The position numbers and the translations under genes were made by a program. A DNA stretch of 64,000 bases from NCBI GenBank assembly GCA_017936605.1, contig JAGBFH010000008.1:59552-123551 (forward strand), read 5' to 3'. The DNA comes from Tidjanibacter sp. GTDB taxonomy: Bacteria > Bacteroidota > Bacteroidia > Bacteroidales > Rikenellaceae. This document shows positions 8,691 through 17,858 of the stretch, in pieces; position 1 is the stretch's first letter; the number at the start of each line of letters is the position of its first letter. Below the pieces are notes generated by a model. It was given only the letters and a program-made list of their open reading frames with translations, searched no databases and was not told the DNA's origin.

Positions 8691-8698
8691 CAAAGATA
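8691..8698 (-). promoter_or_regulatory. -7 element of the yhhQ operon
   Basis: TATCTTTG on the minus strand, 47 nt before the yhhQ ATG. A small stem GCCGAC/GTCGGC (8664-8680) lies in the leader. Confidence 0.5.
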
Positions 8699-8704
8699 CG
8701 CCTT

Positions 8705-9859
8705 TTATTGGGCTTTGCAAACCCCCGAGAGAAGCATTTCGGCCACCCGAGCACCCGCCGCACGCAGATTCTCACGCGCCACCTCGGGCCTTAGGGCCTC
8801 CCCCAAGGGCATACCCTCGGGCGTAGCCTCCACTATTAGGGCGAATCCCGCCCCGTCGAGCTTATCGCTACGGAGCACCTTGCCACCTACGGCCACCGTC
8901 GGCACCCCAAGCCCCCTGCCCAGAGCAAGCACACCCATAGGCACCTTGCCCATAAGGGTCTGGTTGTCCACCCTACCCTCGCCAGTAATCAATAGGTCAC
9001 TTCCCGCTGCCCTTCGCTTGAGCTCCACAGCCTCCAGCACCACATCCACGCCGTGCCTTATCTCGGCCCCAAGCAGGGCCCAGAGAGCCGCGGCAATGCC
9101 CCCGGCGGCACCTCCGCCCACCGTCTGACTCATATCCACTCCGAGGGCCTCACGCACCACCTCGGCAAAGTGTTCCACGCCCCTCTCGAGCCTCTCCACA
9201 TCTATTTTCGATGCCCCCTTTTGGGGCGCAAAGGTGCGCGTAGCGCCCTCGGGGCCCAAGAGCGGTGTAGTCACATCTGTCACCAAGGTGACCTTAATTT
9301 TTCTCTCGCGCAACTCCTCGCTCACTCCGCTCAGGTCTATGCTCGCCACCCTCTCGAGCATCTCGCCACACCCCTCGAGTACCTCGCCCGAGGAGTCCGT
9401 AAAGCGGCATCCGAGCCCCTCCAACAGGCCCATAGCACAGTCGTTGGTGGCACTTCCTCCCACGCCCAGCAGAATCTCTCGAGCACCTCGGCGCACAGCG
9501 TCAGCCATCATCTCACCCACCCCCAACGAGGTGGTTCTGAGCGGATTGCGCTCATCGGGCGAAAGGAGCGTGAGCCCCGCAGCGGAGGCCACATCCATAA
9601 CAGCCACCCCCTCGCACCAGCCATAGCGGGCCACAAGGGGTCTACGGAGCGCATCGTGGGTGGAAACCCTCACAAAGCCCCCACCCCGAGCCACAGTTAT
9701 GAGCTCAGCCGTACCCTCGCCGCCATCAGCCACGGGCACAACCTCCACCCTGCACTCCCCCACTACGGAGCGCACCCCCTCGGCCAAGGCCTCCGAGGCC
9801 TCGCGAGCAGAGAGCGACCCCTTGAAGGAGTCGGTGGCTATGGTGACTTTGTAGTTCAT
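8705..9859 (-). CDS. Glycerate kinase (type I)
   Basis: A 384-residue GlxK/GarK-family kinase that phosphorylates D-glycerate. The N-terminal KVTIATDSFKGSLSA, then ADGGEGTAELI, LGVGGSATNDCAMGLL and DLLITGEGRVDNQTLMGKVP are the family blocks. The in-frame ATG at 9901 adds 14 residues without conserved features, so MNYKVTIATDSFKGS at 9859 is taken as the start. No glyoxylate pathway genes are adjacent, so it may serve serine or glycerate use in general. Confidence 0.93.
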   Translation of the reverse strand: MNYKVTIATDSFKGSLSAREASEALAEGVRSVVGECRVEVVPVADGGEGTAELITVARGGGFVRVSTHDALRRPLVARYGWCEGVAVMDVASAAGLTLLSPDERNPLRTTSLGVGEMMADAVRRGAREILLGVGGSATNDCAMGLLEGLGCRFTDSSGEVLEGCGEMLERVASIDLSGVSEELRERKIKVTLVTDVTTPLLGPEGATRTFAPQKGASKIDVERLERGVEHFAEVVREALGVDMSQTVGGGAAGGIAAALWALLGAEIRHGVDVVLEAVELKRRAAGSDLLITGEGRVDNQTLMGKVPMGVLALGRGLGVPTVAVGGKVLRSDKLDGAGFALIVEATPEGMPLGEALRPEVARENLRAAGARVAEMLLSGVCKAQ

Positions 9860-9874
9860 TTGCCCTGCAAGATA

Positions 9875-9974
9875 GTTATTTTTTTGGTTATAAAGGGCCA
9901 AAAGGGCCTTAAAGTCCTTAAAGTCCTTAAAGTCCTTAAAGTCCTTAAGGTCAGTAGACGGTAGACGGTAGACA
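9875..9974. repeat. Short repeat tract (TCCTTAAAG units)
   Basis: About five tandem 10-mers TCCTTAAAGT at 9909-9950, then two GTAGACG units. No gene is seen. Confidence 0.75.
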
Positions 9975-10014
9975 AAAAACTCGCGGGTATCGGAAGTGAT
10001 ACCCGCGAGTTTTT
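9975..10014 (-). terminator. Intrinsic terminator of the 10,030-12,291 lipoprotein gene
   Basis: 16-bp perfect stem (9975-9990 with 9999-10014, core CTCGCGGGTAT), 8-nt loop, with a T run on the minus strand after the stem. Confidence 0.85.
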
Positions 10015-10029
10015 CTGTCGACTGGAGGA

Positions 10030-12291
10030 CTAATAGATAGAGCCGCGCTCTACGCCATAGTCGAAGTCAATCTTGAAGAAGCCGTTTTCGGTCCTCAGAA
10101 CACCCTTGATGGTGTGCATATACTGACCATTCTCCAGGGTGGTAGTAACATCCAGATAGGAGTCGCTCTCGCCACACTTAATCTTCAGCTCCTCGCTGGT
10201 GCGCAGACGGGCAACATAGCTGCGGCTGCAATCCATCCAGAGGCTGCCGTCGGCAGGTGCCGTCTGGGAGAATACATAGCGGCCCTCGGGCAGATACTCC
10301 GAATTGTCACCACCGGTTGTCAGATAGAGGTAGCCATAGAACTTGTCGCCCGAGAAGTTGAGCTCCCACGCCTTAAGGCTACTCTGCCAGGTGGCCCAAA
10401 TCATAAGGTTGCGACTCTCTTTAACCACCTCGAGGTCCTGCTCTTCCTCCTCATAGAGCTTGAAGGGGCCAGCGTTAGTAATCTTCGCAACAGCCGTGCC
10501 CGCTTTCACATAGGCCACAGCGTCGAAATAGCTCTCACCGGTTGTGGAGTTGTATCTTACGGTGACCTTGCTGAGGCCCACAGACTGCTTGCCAATCGTG
10601 GTTGCCACATTGTTGAGAATCATTGAGCCGCCATCCAAGCAGGGTGAGCCCTGTCCGTCGTAGAGATACTCTCCCGAGGGGATGAACTCATACTTTGACG
10701 AATCGAGTTTGATTTTGAAAGTGATAGTATTGCTTTCGTCCTCTGCAAGCGTCAGATTCCATAGGCTTCCATTGCTACCATCGCGCTCGGCAGATGCGGT
10801 CTTGATGTTGAGATTAAACTCGGCAGGTGTGGTGCGCTCGGCCCCATCAACAGCGATGCCGTTGGGAATCTCAATCTGCACTGTGAGGGATGGAAGGAAG
10901 AAGAACGAGCCATAAATCTCCCACTTGCCGGTGATGACATTCTCGTAGAGGTCGATATTGCCGAAGGTGGGGTCCATCTCTTCATATACGGTCCAACTAT
11001 CATCAATGTTGAGCTCCTTGAAATAGGAGCCCTCGGTCACAAAGGTGTGAGTCGTGGCGCCGGGCTCATAGCGGCCGCCAAACTCATCGCTCACAAGGTG
11101 TACGCAGAGCTCATAGAGGGCCGTACGCATCGTCAGGTAGTGGTCCGAGCCGGAGCTTACAACACTTGCCGAGGTGGGTGACAAGGAGAGCATCTCCACC
11201 GTCATCTCCTCCTTGGGAGTGGTGAAGGTTGCGGTCTTCATAACCGACGAGTGAGAGTTGGTAGCCACAGCCACAACCGTATAGTCGGTCTCGGCCTTGG
11301 TGTCGGCATTGAAGGGGAAGGTGAAATCCTGCTCCCAGGAGAGGTTGCCATCTGCCCAGTAGTACTGCAAGCTATTGTTGATGACATAGTCCACCGTCAT
11401 CTCCTCATACTCGGCGGTGGGAACTACCACAAAGCCGAAGTTGTCCATATAGCGTGTGGTCACCGAGAACTCGGCCGAGTGGCCCACAATATCGAGCACC
11501 TCGATGTCACTCATAGTCACAGCAGGACCTGCCGAAGGAGTGGTGAACTCGGCATGGGTAGCGGCATCAACGGGCTCCATCTCTATATCGGCATTGTCGG
11601 CAATGATTGCCACAACATAGTTGGTCTCGGGGGTAAGGTTTGCGACCTCGAAAGAGTGGAGAACGGAGGCAATGGTGCGCTCCACCTCAACGACGGTGTA
11701 GCCGTACTCATCGGTGGCCTTAAAAAGGCCATTACCATTGAGGTTGGCCTCGTAGATATCCTTGGGAACAACCGCATAGCGCACCATATCGACATTGCAA
11801 GCGGGAACGCCAAAAGTGACCTTGGTGGCCTCGAGCGAGATGATAGCAATCTCGCCAAGCGAGGGCATATTCTCCTTGGGAATCTCCTCAATTATGTTAA
11901 ATAGGTAATGCTCAACCACCGCTCCGTCGGCATTGGAGGCCGCCACCAGGAGCACATTGGTGAAGTCATAGGTGAGATTCTCCAGAACGAGTTGCACGCT
12001 CTGGGGCGAGGAGAAAGACTCCTTGGAGGCAAATGTGAGGCTCTTACCCTCGGCCATAACGCGCTCGTGGGTATACTCCTCCACAGCCGTATCCATCTCA
12101 TCTGTACGAGTCTGCAAATAGAAGAGTTTGTCGGCATTTTCGACAGTGACGGTGATGGTTGCAGTAGTACCCTCAACCGCCTCCCCCGAGAAACCAATCA
12201 CGGGCTCGGGCAGTGGCTCGGGCTTCTCCTGACACGATGTCGCCACCACCAAGGGCAGCACAAGGCTCAAAAATCTGAAGATGTTTTTCAT
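10030..12291 (-). CDS. Large surface lipoprotein with Fn3-like repeats, function unknown
   Basis: A 753-residue exported lipoprotein; the signal MKNIFRFLSLVLPLVVATSC puts the lipid at Cys20. The N-terminal half (about 30-370) is made of three or four beta-rich segments, each ending in a strand like ATFTTPKEE or AEFTTPSAG, which suggests fibronectin-III-like repeats. The C-terminal half has no family I recognise. It resembles the two other Fn3-type lipoproteins in this window (19.4 and 23.4 kb) in style. It is acidic and likely displayed on the cell surface; binding partner unknown. Confidence 0.75.
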   Translation of the reverse strand: MKNIFRFLSLVLPLVVATSCQEKPEPLPEPVIGFSGEAVEGTTATITVTVENADKLFYLQTRTDEMDTAVEEYTHERVMAEGKSLTFASKESFSSPQSVQLVLENLTYDFTNVLLVAASNADGAVVEHYLFNIIEEIPKENMPSLGEIAIISLEATKVTFGVPACNVDMVRYAVVPKDIYEANLNGNGLFKATDEYGYTVVEVERTIASVLHSFEVANLTPETNYVVAIIADNADIEMEPVDAATHAEFTTPSAGPAVTMSDIEVLDIVGHSAEFSVTTRYMDNFGFVVVPTAEYEEMTVDYVINNSLQYYWADGNLSWEQDFTFPFNADTKAETDYTVVAVATNSHSSVMKTATFTTPKEEMTVEMLSLSPTSASVVSSGSDHYLTMRTALYELCVHLVSDEFGGRYEPGATTHTFVTEGSYFKELNIDDSWTVYEEMDPTFGNIDLYENVITGKWEIYGSFFFLPSLTVQIEIPNGIAVDGAERTTPAEFNLNIKTASAERDGSNGSLWNLTLAEDESNTITFKIKLDSSKYEFIPSGEYLYDGQGSPCLDGGSMILNNVATTIGKQSVGLSKVTVRYNSTTGESYFDAVAYVKAGTAVAKITNAGPFKLYEEEEQDLEVVKESRNLMIWATWQSSLKAWELNFSGDKFYGYLYLTTGGDNSEYLPEGRYVFSQTAPADGSLWMDCSRSYVARLRTSEELKIKCGESDSYLDVTTTLENGQYMHTIKGVLRTENGFFKIDFDYGVERGSIY

Positions 12292-12322
12292 AGCACTATA
12301 GTTTTAGTTATTTGGTTTCAAA

Positions 12323-13345
12323 TTAAATATCGTGCGAGAGGGGGGCGGGGATGACTGAGGAGAAGTCGTAGTCGTGCCAGCGCTCGGCGGTGTAGTCCAA
12401 CAGGGCGCGAATCTCGTCGGGGTCGTAGCTGGTGACCAGTTTCATTCGGGTCTGCTTGAAGTCGGGCAGCCCCTTGAAGTAGTTGGAGAAGTGGCGGCGC
12501 ATCTCGATGATGCCCACAAAGTCACCCTTGGCAGCCAGCGAAAGGTCCAAGTGGTGCTTGGCAATCTCCACCCTCTCGGGCACCGAAGGTTGGGGCATCT
12601 CCTCACCCGTAGAGAGGAAGTGTTTGCACTCGCGGAAAATCCAGGGTCGGCCGTATGTTGCGCGTCCAATCATCACAGCATCAACGCCATATCTATCGAA
12701 GCACTCGGCCGCGCGGCGTGCCGTAGTCACATCGCCATTACCAATGATGGGGATATGTATGCGGGGGTTATTTTTCACCTTGCCGATGAGGGTCCAGTCG
12801 GCCTCGCCACGATACATCTGTGAGCGTGTGCGGCCGTGAATCGTGAGGGCCTGGATGCCCACATCCTGCAACCTCTCGGCAATCTCCTCTATATTTTTGT
12901 TGTCGTCATCCCAGCCGAGCCTCGTCTTGACCGTAACGGGGAGTTTCACAGCCTCAACAATCTGGCGCGTCATCTCCACCATCAGGGGCACATCCTTCAT
13001 CATACCGCTACCCGCACCTCTGCCCGCAATCTTCTTCATCGGGCAACCGAAGTTGATATCTATCACATCGGGGCAGGCTCTCTCGGCCAGTTTGGCGGCC
13101 TCCACCATAGGCTCAATCAGGTGGCCGTAAATCTGTATGGCCACGGGGCGCTCGGAGTCCGAAACATTGAGTTTACGAAAAGTCTTCTCGGCTCCGTGGA
13201 AAAGGCCATCGGACGAGACGAACTCGGTGGTCACCATATCGGCACCAAACTCCTTGCAGAGCTGACGGAACGAGGGGTCGGTGACATCCTCCATAGGTGC
13301 CAAAAAAAGGGGCTTTTCGCCAAAATCTATATTACCAATCTTCAC
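12323..13345 (-). CDS. dusB: tRNA-dihydrouridine synthase
   Basis: A 340-residue TIM-barrel flavoenzyme that reduces specific uridines in the tRNA D-loop. Family marks: LAPMEDVTDPSFRQLCKEFG at the N-terminus, DINFGCPMKKIAGRGAGSG with the catalytic Cys, ALTIHGRTRSQMYRG, and the FMN-phosphate segment IIGNGDVTT with VDAVMIGRATYGRPWIF. Length fits DusB. It is divergent from argS with a 76-nt shared promoter region. Confidence 0.95.
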   Translation of the reverse strand: MKIGNIDFGEKPLFLAPMEDVTDPSFRQLCKEFGADMVTTEFVSSDGLFHGAEKTFRKLNVSDSERPVAIQIYGHLIEPMVEAAKLAERACPDVIDINFGCPMKKIAGRGAGSGMMKDVPLMVEMTRQIVEAVKLPVTVKTRLGWDDDNKNIEEIAERLQDVGIQALTIHGRTRSQMYRGEADWTLIGKVKNNPRIHIPIIGNGDVTTARRAAECFDRYGVDAVMIGRATYGRPWIFRECKHFLSTGEEMPQPSVPERVEIAKHHLDLSLAAKGDFVGIIEMRRHFSNYFKGLPDFKQTRMKLVTSYDPDEIRALLDYTAERWHDYDFSSVIPAPLSHDI

Positions 13346-13373
13346 AGCGTGCTAATTTTGCCTCAAAAATAAC

Positions 13374-13381
13374 TATATTTG
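13374..13381 (+). promoter_or_regulatory. -7 element for argS
   Basis: TATATTTG, 40 nt before the argS ATG; a second similar box, TAATTTTG, lies at 13353-13360. Confidence 0.45.
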
Positions 13382-13421
13382 CGCTCTAAACAATGAACAA
13401 GAACAAAAATAGATAGAAATT

Positions 13422-15200
13422 ATGACCATCGAACAGACAATTCTCAGTGCCGTAACGGCCACCGTAGAGAAGCTCTATGGCCCTCTGGAGGGCCTCGAGT
13501 TGCAGCTCCAGAAGACCCGCAAGGAGTTCTCGGGCGACTACACGCTCGTAGTCTTCCCCCTCCTAAGGCGCAGCCGCAAATCGCCCGACGCAACCGCCAC
13601 CGAGATTGGCGAGGTGCTTGTTGCAGAGTGCCCTCTGGTGGAGAGCACCAACACCATCAAAGGTTTTCTGAATATCTCGCTGAAGGCAGACTTCTGGCTG
13701 GAGGAGTTTGGCAGGATTGCCTCCACGGAGAACTATGGCGTGGCCCCCGCCAACGGCAAGACCGTGATGGTGGAGTACTCCTCGCCCAACACCAATAAGC
13801 CTCTCCACTTGGGCCACATCCGCAACAACCTCCTCGGCTACTCCGTATCCCAGATTCTGGAGGCCTGCGGCTACCGCGTCATCAAAGCCAATCTGGTGAA
13901 CGACCGCGGTATCCACATCTGCAAGAGTATGCTCGCTTGGCAGCGCTACGGCCAGGGTGAGACTCCCGAGTCGAGCGGTATGAAGGGTGACCACTTGGTG
14001 GGCAAATACTATGTGGAGTTCGACAAACACTACAAAGCCGAGGTGAAGGCTCTCGTGGAGGGCGGTATGAGCGAAGAGGAGGCCAAGAAGGAGGCCCCCA
14101 TTATGAAGGAGGCTCGCACTATGCTCCAGAAGTGGGAGGCCCACGACCCCGAGGTATATGGCCTCTGGGAGAGGATGAACGGCTGGGTGTATGAGGGCTT
14201 CGACGCCACCTACAAGGCTATGGGCGTGTCGTTCGACAAGGTATATTATGAGTCGCAGACCTACCTCTTGGGCAAGGACATCGTGGCCGAGGGCCTCGAC
14301 AAGGGCGTATTCTACCGCCGCGAGGACGGCTCCGTATGGATTGACCTTACGGCCGACGGTCTGGATGAGAAACTGCTGTTGCGTGGCGATGGCACGAGCG
14401 TCTATATGACCCAGGACCTCGGCACCGCACTCTCGCGCCAGAGGGATGAGAGCCTCGACGGCATCATCTATGTCGTGGGCAACGAGCAGAACTACCACTT
14501 CCAGGTGCTGAAACTCGTTCTGAAGAAGATGGGCTACCAGTGGAGCGACGATATTTTCCACCTCTCCTACGGTATGGTGGAGCTGCCCGAGGGCAAGATG
14601 AAGTCGCGTGAGGGTACGGTTGTGGATGCCGACGACCTGATTGAGGCAATGGTCACCACCGCCCGCGAGATGAGCGAGGAGCTCGGCAAGCTCGACGGTA
14701 TGAGCGAGGAGGAGCAGCGCGAGATTGCCCACATTGTGGGTCTTGGTGCTCTCAAGTACTTCATCCTCAAGGTTGACCCCAAGAAGACTATGCTCTTCAA
14801 TCCCCGCGAGAGTATCGACTTCAACGGCAACACCGGCCCCTTCATCCAGTACACCTACGCCCGCATCCGCTCGGTGCTCCGCAAGGCTGCCGAGGCAGGT
14901 GTTGAGGGCAGGATTTCCGAGGGCCTGGGGCTCATTTCGGAGGAAGTGGAGCTCATCAAATATTTGGCCGACTTCCCCCAGACCGTTCTTCAGGCAGGAG
15001 CCACCTACTCGCCCAGCGTGATTGGTGCCTATGTCTACGACCTGGCGAAGATGTACAACAGCTACTACCACGACCACTCCATCCTGCGTGAGGAGAGGGC
15101 CGAGGTTAGGGAGTTCCGTGTGGCCCTGAGTGCTGTGGTTGCCGACATCATCGGCCGCGGTATGGCTCTGATGGGTATCTCCGTTCCCGAGAGGATGTAA
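13422..15200 (+). CDS. argS: Arginyl-tRNA synthetase
   Basis: A 592-residue class I aminoacyl-tRNA synthetase. The N-terminal Add-1 domain spans about residues 1-90. The HIGH motif is HLGH (129-132) in NKPLHLGHIRNN, and the KMSKS motif appears as KMKSREG from Lys392. The C-terminal DALR anticodon-binding domain follows from about residue 470. Length is normal. It is a single-gene unit ending at the terminator at 15,223-15,252. The 551-residue frame on the opposite strand is a shadow. Confidence 0.98.
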   Translation: MTIEQTILSAVTATVEKLYGPLEGLELQLQKTRKEFSGDYTLVVFPLLRRSRKSPDATATEIGEVLVAECPLVESTNTIKGFLNISLKADFWLEEFGRIASTENYGVAPANGKTVMVEYSSPNTNKPLHLGHIRNNLLGYSVSQILEACGYRVIKANLVNDRGIHICKSMLAWQRYGQGETPESSGMKGDHLVGKYYVEFDKHYKAEVKALVEGGMSEEEAKKEAPIMKEARTMLQKWEAHDPEVYGLWERMNGWVYEGFDATYKAMGVSFDKVYYESQTYLLGKDIVAEGLDKGVFYRREDGSVWIDLTADGLDEKLLLRGDGTSVYMTQDLGTALSRQRDESLDGIIYVVGNEQNYHFQVLKLVLKKMGYQWSDDIFHLSYGMVELPEGKMKSREGTVVDADDLIEAMVTTAREMSEELGKLDGMSEEEQREIAHIVGLGALKYFILKVDPKKTMLFNPRESIDFNGNTGPFIQYTYARIRSVLRKAAEAGVEGRISEGLGLISEEVELIKYLADFPQTVLQAGATYSPSVIGAYVYDLAKMYNSYYHDHSILREERAEVREFRVALSAVVADIIGRGMALMGISVPERM

Positions 15201-15222
15201 TCCCAAAGAATAACGCAAACAG

Positions 15223-15252
15223 AAAGGGCTGACCCGCTTGGGTCAGCCCTTT
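15223..15252 (+). terminator. Intrinsic terminator of argS
   Basis: 13-bp perfect stem (AAAGGGCTGACCC), GCTT loop, then TTTG. It also lies after the convergent minus-strand gene ending at 15,277. Confidence 0.85.
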
Positions 15253-15276
15253 GTATTATTTGGAATCCCTTTTTCT

Positions 15277-15732
15277 CTACTCATCCATACCCTGGGTCCA
15301 GAGAAGAAGTTTGTCGGCGTTGTCGGGGAGGAAATACCTCTCGAATGTGGCTATGCCACTCTGCTCATCCTCGGGCAGCGAGGTTGTCTTGAGCTGCTTG
15401 GAGATGACGGTCCTAACGGTCATCTCATCCACCGCATCGGCAATCCAATTCTGCTCCAACTGCTCCTTGGCTGTGAGAAGGTCGGCCTCAACCACATACT
15501 CATAGCCCAATTCGAACTTCATTCCAAGGATGACATCCACACTGAACCACTCGCCACCGCCTTTCTCCCTTACTATGTTGTAGGCGCGGTAGACACCTTC
15601 GCCCTCCCAACTATGGTAGGCGCCCTTCTGCGAGGCTATAATGTAGGTTTTGGGGCCCGATTCCGACGAGCAACCAGCAAATCCAATCGCCATAAAGGCG
15701 AGCAAAATCAAATTACGGAGAGTTCTTTTCAT
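15277..15732 (-). CDS. Small lipoprotein, DUF4377-like
   Basis: A 151-residue exported lipoprotein (MKRTLRNLILLAFMAIGFAGC, lipid at Cys21). The central EWFSVDVILGMKFELGYEYV resembles the DUF4377 pattern of a Trp followed by a GF-like turn and a Gly-Tyr-Glu-Tyr strand; the assignment is tentative. DUF4377 proteins are small periplasmic or surface lipoproteins of unknown role. It has its own promoter box at 15,757-15,764, so it is separate from the CotH gene upstream. Confidence 0.6.
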   Translation of the reverse strand: MKRTLRNLILLAFMAIGFAGCSSESGPKTYIIASQKGAYHSWEGEGVYRAYNIVREKGGGEWFSVDVILGMKFELGYEYVVEADLLTAKEQLEQNWIADAVDEMTVRTVISKQLKTTSLPEDEQSGIATFERYFLPDNADKLLLWTQGMDE

Positions 15733-15756
15733 AATGTAGTAGTGTTAGTGTTTTTG

Positions 15757-15764
15757 CAAATATA
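15757..15764 (-). promoter_or_regulatory. -7 element of the small lipoprotein gene
   Basis: TATATTTG on the minus strand, 25 nt upstream of the ATG at 15,732. Confidence 0.5.
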
Positions 15765-15839
15765 ATATAATTATATATATATCAACATTTTACACTTACA
15801 TTTTTACATTATTGTTCAAAATTTCCTCCTCCGCTACCA

Positions 15840-17831
15840 CTAATTGCGCGGAATCGAAGCGGCCTTGATGGTGAAGAAGTTGTTGTCGTTCTTCAGGAGA
15901 CGGTACTCGCCGTGGGAGCTCCAACCCGCGGGGCGGTCCTTAATCTCCATATCCTCGCCCGTATCGTTGGACACATAGGGCGAGATGCGCGACTGCCACG
16001 ACTGGATTCGTGCATAGCTCGAGTTGTAGTCGAACAGGCCACGCGAGGGGTCAATCAGCTCATTGAGGTACTGGATGTAGAGCGCCTTATAGTCGGAGAA
16101 CTGTAGAATCTTGGCCACCAAGGGGTTCTTGTTGTCGTCGCCCCAGTGGAGGGGGTCCTGACGGCCCGCGTCGCTCTGCACGCCACAGTGGTTGGTAGTA
16201 CCCAGTGAGTTGTCGTAGTCGTAGGGGATGAAGAATACGCGGTAGCCCTCGTTGCCATCCTTGTTGAAATAGAGGTAGTAGTTGTTGGAGTTGTTCCAGT
16301 AGTCATCCCACATACCAACCACCACATTCACCGCATAGGTCTTGAGGAACAGCGGTATGTCTATGATCTCACCGAGCCAGTCGTGGAGCTCCTGACCGCT
16401 CTTGGAGTTGAGTTTGCGGATGAAATCCTGAAGTTGCGACTTGGCCGAGGAGAAGCTGTTGTGCTCGGTCTTGAGCTCATAGGGCCACTCCTCGTCGGTA
16501 TCCTGGTCGAGGCCAAACTTGTAGTCCTCGTTGTAGTTCTTCAGATCGGCCGTACCCTTTGCGCCATAGGTACACTTCCAGAGGTTGCCCTTGTGGCCAC
16601 CGAAGCGGTCGGAGCGCACCTCGAGGTACTCATCGTCGATGGTCTCGAGCATACCATAGACACCGTAGTATGCGGGCTGGGAGTCGCCCTCCACTTGTAC
16701 CCACAGACGGCAGTAGATGTCGTTGATGGCGGTCCATACGCCATAGCGACGGAACAGGTCGTAGCAGTAGACCTCCCTCACATAGGCGGGGTCGTCCTTG
16801 AACCACTTGAGGTGGAGCTTCCTCACGCCACCGATGGTGTGGTCGGAGTCCTTGTGGAACTTGCGGAAGTTGATTTGGGTGTGGAAGTGGTGCCAGTCGG
16901 GGTTCTCTCTGTTGTGCATCTCGCCACCGTTACCCTCGGGTCGACGACGCGAGGTGTTGCCACGCAGGCGCCAGCCCGCCTCCTTGAAGTGGAAGACATC
17001 ATCGCCATTGTCGAAGGTCACATCGGCCTTGAAATACTGCTTGGTGCTACTGTTCTGGTCGAAGGTCTGGAGCATATTGTTCCACTCGTCCTCCTTTACG
17101 GTGAGGGTGATATGGGGCATCTTGCTCTCGTTCCACACATAGCTCACAGCCTCGGCCAAAGAGGAGGTGCCGATGTCGGGGTTGGAGCCATTATCCCCTC
17201 CCGTGCCGGGCTTATCTTCCTCTTCCTCCTCCTTCTCGAACTCCACGGCGGTATTCACAAATTTACTCTTGAGGTTTCCAGTGTTGGCCTCACCTGCCGA
17301 GGCGCTCTCCACCACCCACCAAGGGCCACCGTCGGGCATACGGGCAGCCACATCAAAGGTGTGCTCCACATCGCCATCCCAGCTATCCTCGGGCTTTGCG
17401 GGGCTCTTGGCCGAGTTGACAAAGTGGTCGACATACTCGCCCTCGGCATCCACAAGCACCAGCAGGAGCGACTTCTTGCCCGACACACCCGAATCACTCG
17501 TGCCGAGCGAAAGGCCGCCATAGGTATTCTCCTTACCCTTGCAGGAGAGCACAGCATAGCCGCCACCCTCGAGGATGGTTCCCTCGGGCACAGCATAGGG
17601 TGCCAGTCCCGAGGCGTCATCGAGGGGTGTGGAGCCATTCTTGAGGATGGTCCAGCCGCTCAAATCTACTCTCTCGGAGGATTTGTTGTAGATTTCTATG
17701 TATTTGGCATCGGTGTTTATCTCATTGAGGTAGACCTCGCCCTTGCCCAGTACATCGTCACCTCCGAAGGGGGTGCAAGCGCTCGCAAGCAGCGAGAGAG
17801 CCAAAATAAAGGAGTAGTAGACTTTTTTCAT
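15840..17831 (-). CDS. CotH-kinase-family lipoprotein with lamin-tail domain
   Basis: A 663-residue lipoprotein (signal MKKVYYSFILALSLLASAC, lipid Cys19). Residues about 30-150 form a lamin-tail domain (VYLNEINTDAKYIEIYNKS, VDLSGWTILKNG). From about 235 a CotH domain follows: a MPHITLTVKEDEWN opening, GWRLRGNTSRRRPEGNGG, an NFRKFHKDSDH block, YYGVYGMLETIDDEYL, WDDYWNNSNNYYLYF and FFIPYDYDNSLG with the late acidic motif. CotH proteins are atypical protein kinases in spore formers; in Bacteroidetes the role at the surface is unknown. The beta-barrel gene upstream ends 27 nt before it. Confidence 0.88.
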   Translation of the reverse strand: MKKVYYSFILALSLLASACTPFGGDDVLGKGEVYLNEINTDAKYIEIYNKSSERVDLSGWTILKNGSTPLDDASGLAPYAVPEGTILEGGGYAVLSCKGKENTYGGLSLGTSDSGVSGKKSLLLVLVDAEGEYVDHFVNSAKSPAKPEDSWDGDVEHTFDVAARMPDGGPWWVVESASAGEANTGNLKSKFVNTAVEFEKEEEEEDKPGTGGDNGSNPDIGTSSLAEAVSYVWNESKMPHITLTVKEDEWNNMLQTFDQNSSTKQYFKADVTFDNGDDVFHFKEAGWRLRGNTSRRRPEGNGGEMHNRENPDWHHFHTQINFRKFHKDSDHTIGGVRKLHLKWFKDDPAYVREVYCYDLFRRYGVWTAINDIYCRLWVQVEGDSQPAYYGVYGMLETIDDEYLEVRSDRFGGHKGNLWKCTYGAKGTADLKNYNEDYKFGLDQDTDEEWPYELKTEHNSFSSAKSQLQDFIRKLNSKSGQELHDWLGEIIDIPLFLKTYAVNVVVGMWDDYWNNSNNYYLYFNKDGNEGYRVFFIPYDYDNSLGTTNHCGVQSDAGRQDPLHWGDDNKNPLVAKILQFSDYKALYIQYLNELIDPSRGLFDYNSSYARIQSWQSRISPYVSNDTGEDMEIKDRPAGWSSHGEYRLLKNDNNFFTIKAASIPRN

Positions 17832-17858
17832 AATAAATATGTTTTGTATTTATTGTTT

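Noticed and set aside
13563..15218. 551-codon open frame antisense to argS
   Set aside because: It is a shadow caused by GC-rich codon bias; argS on the other strand has every catalytic motif.
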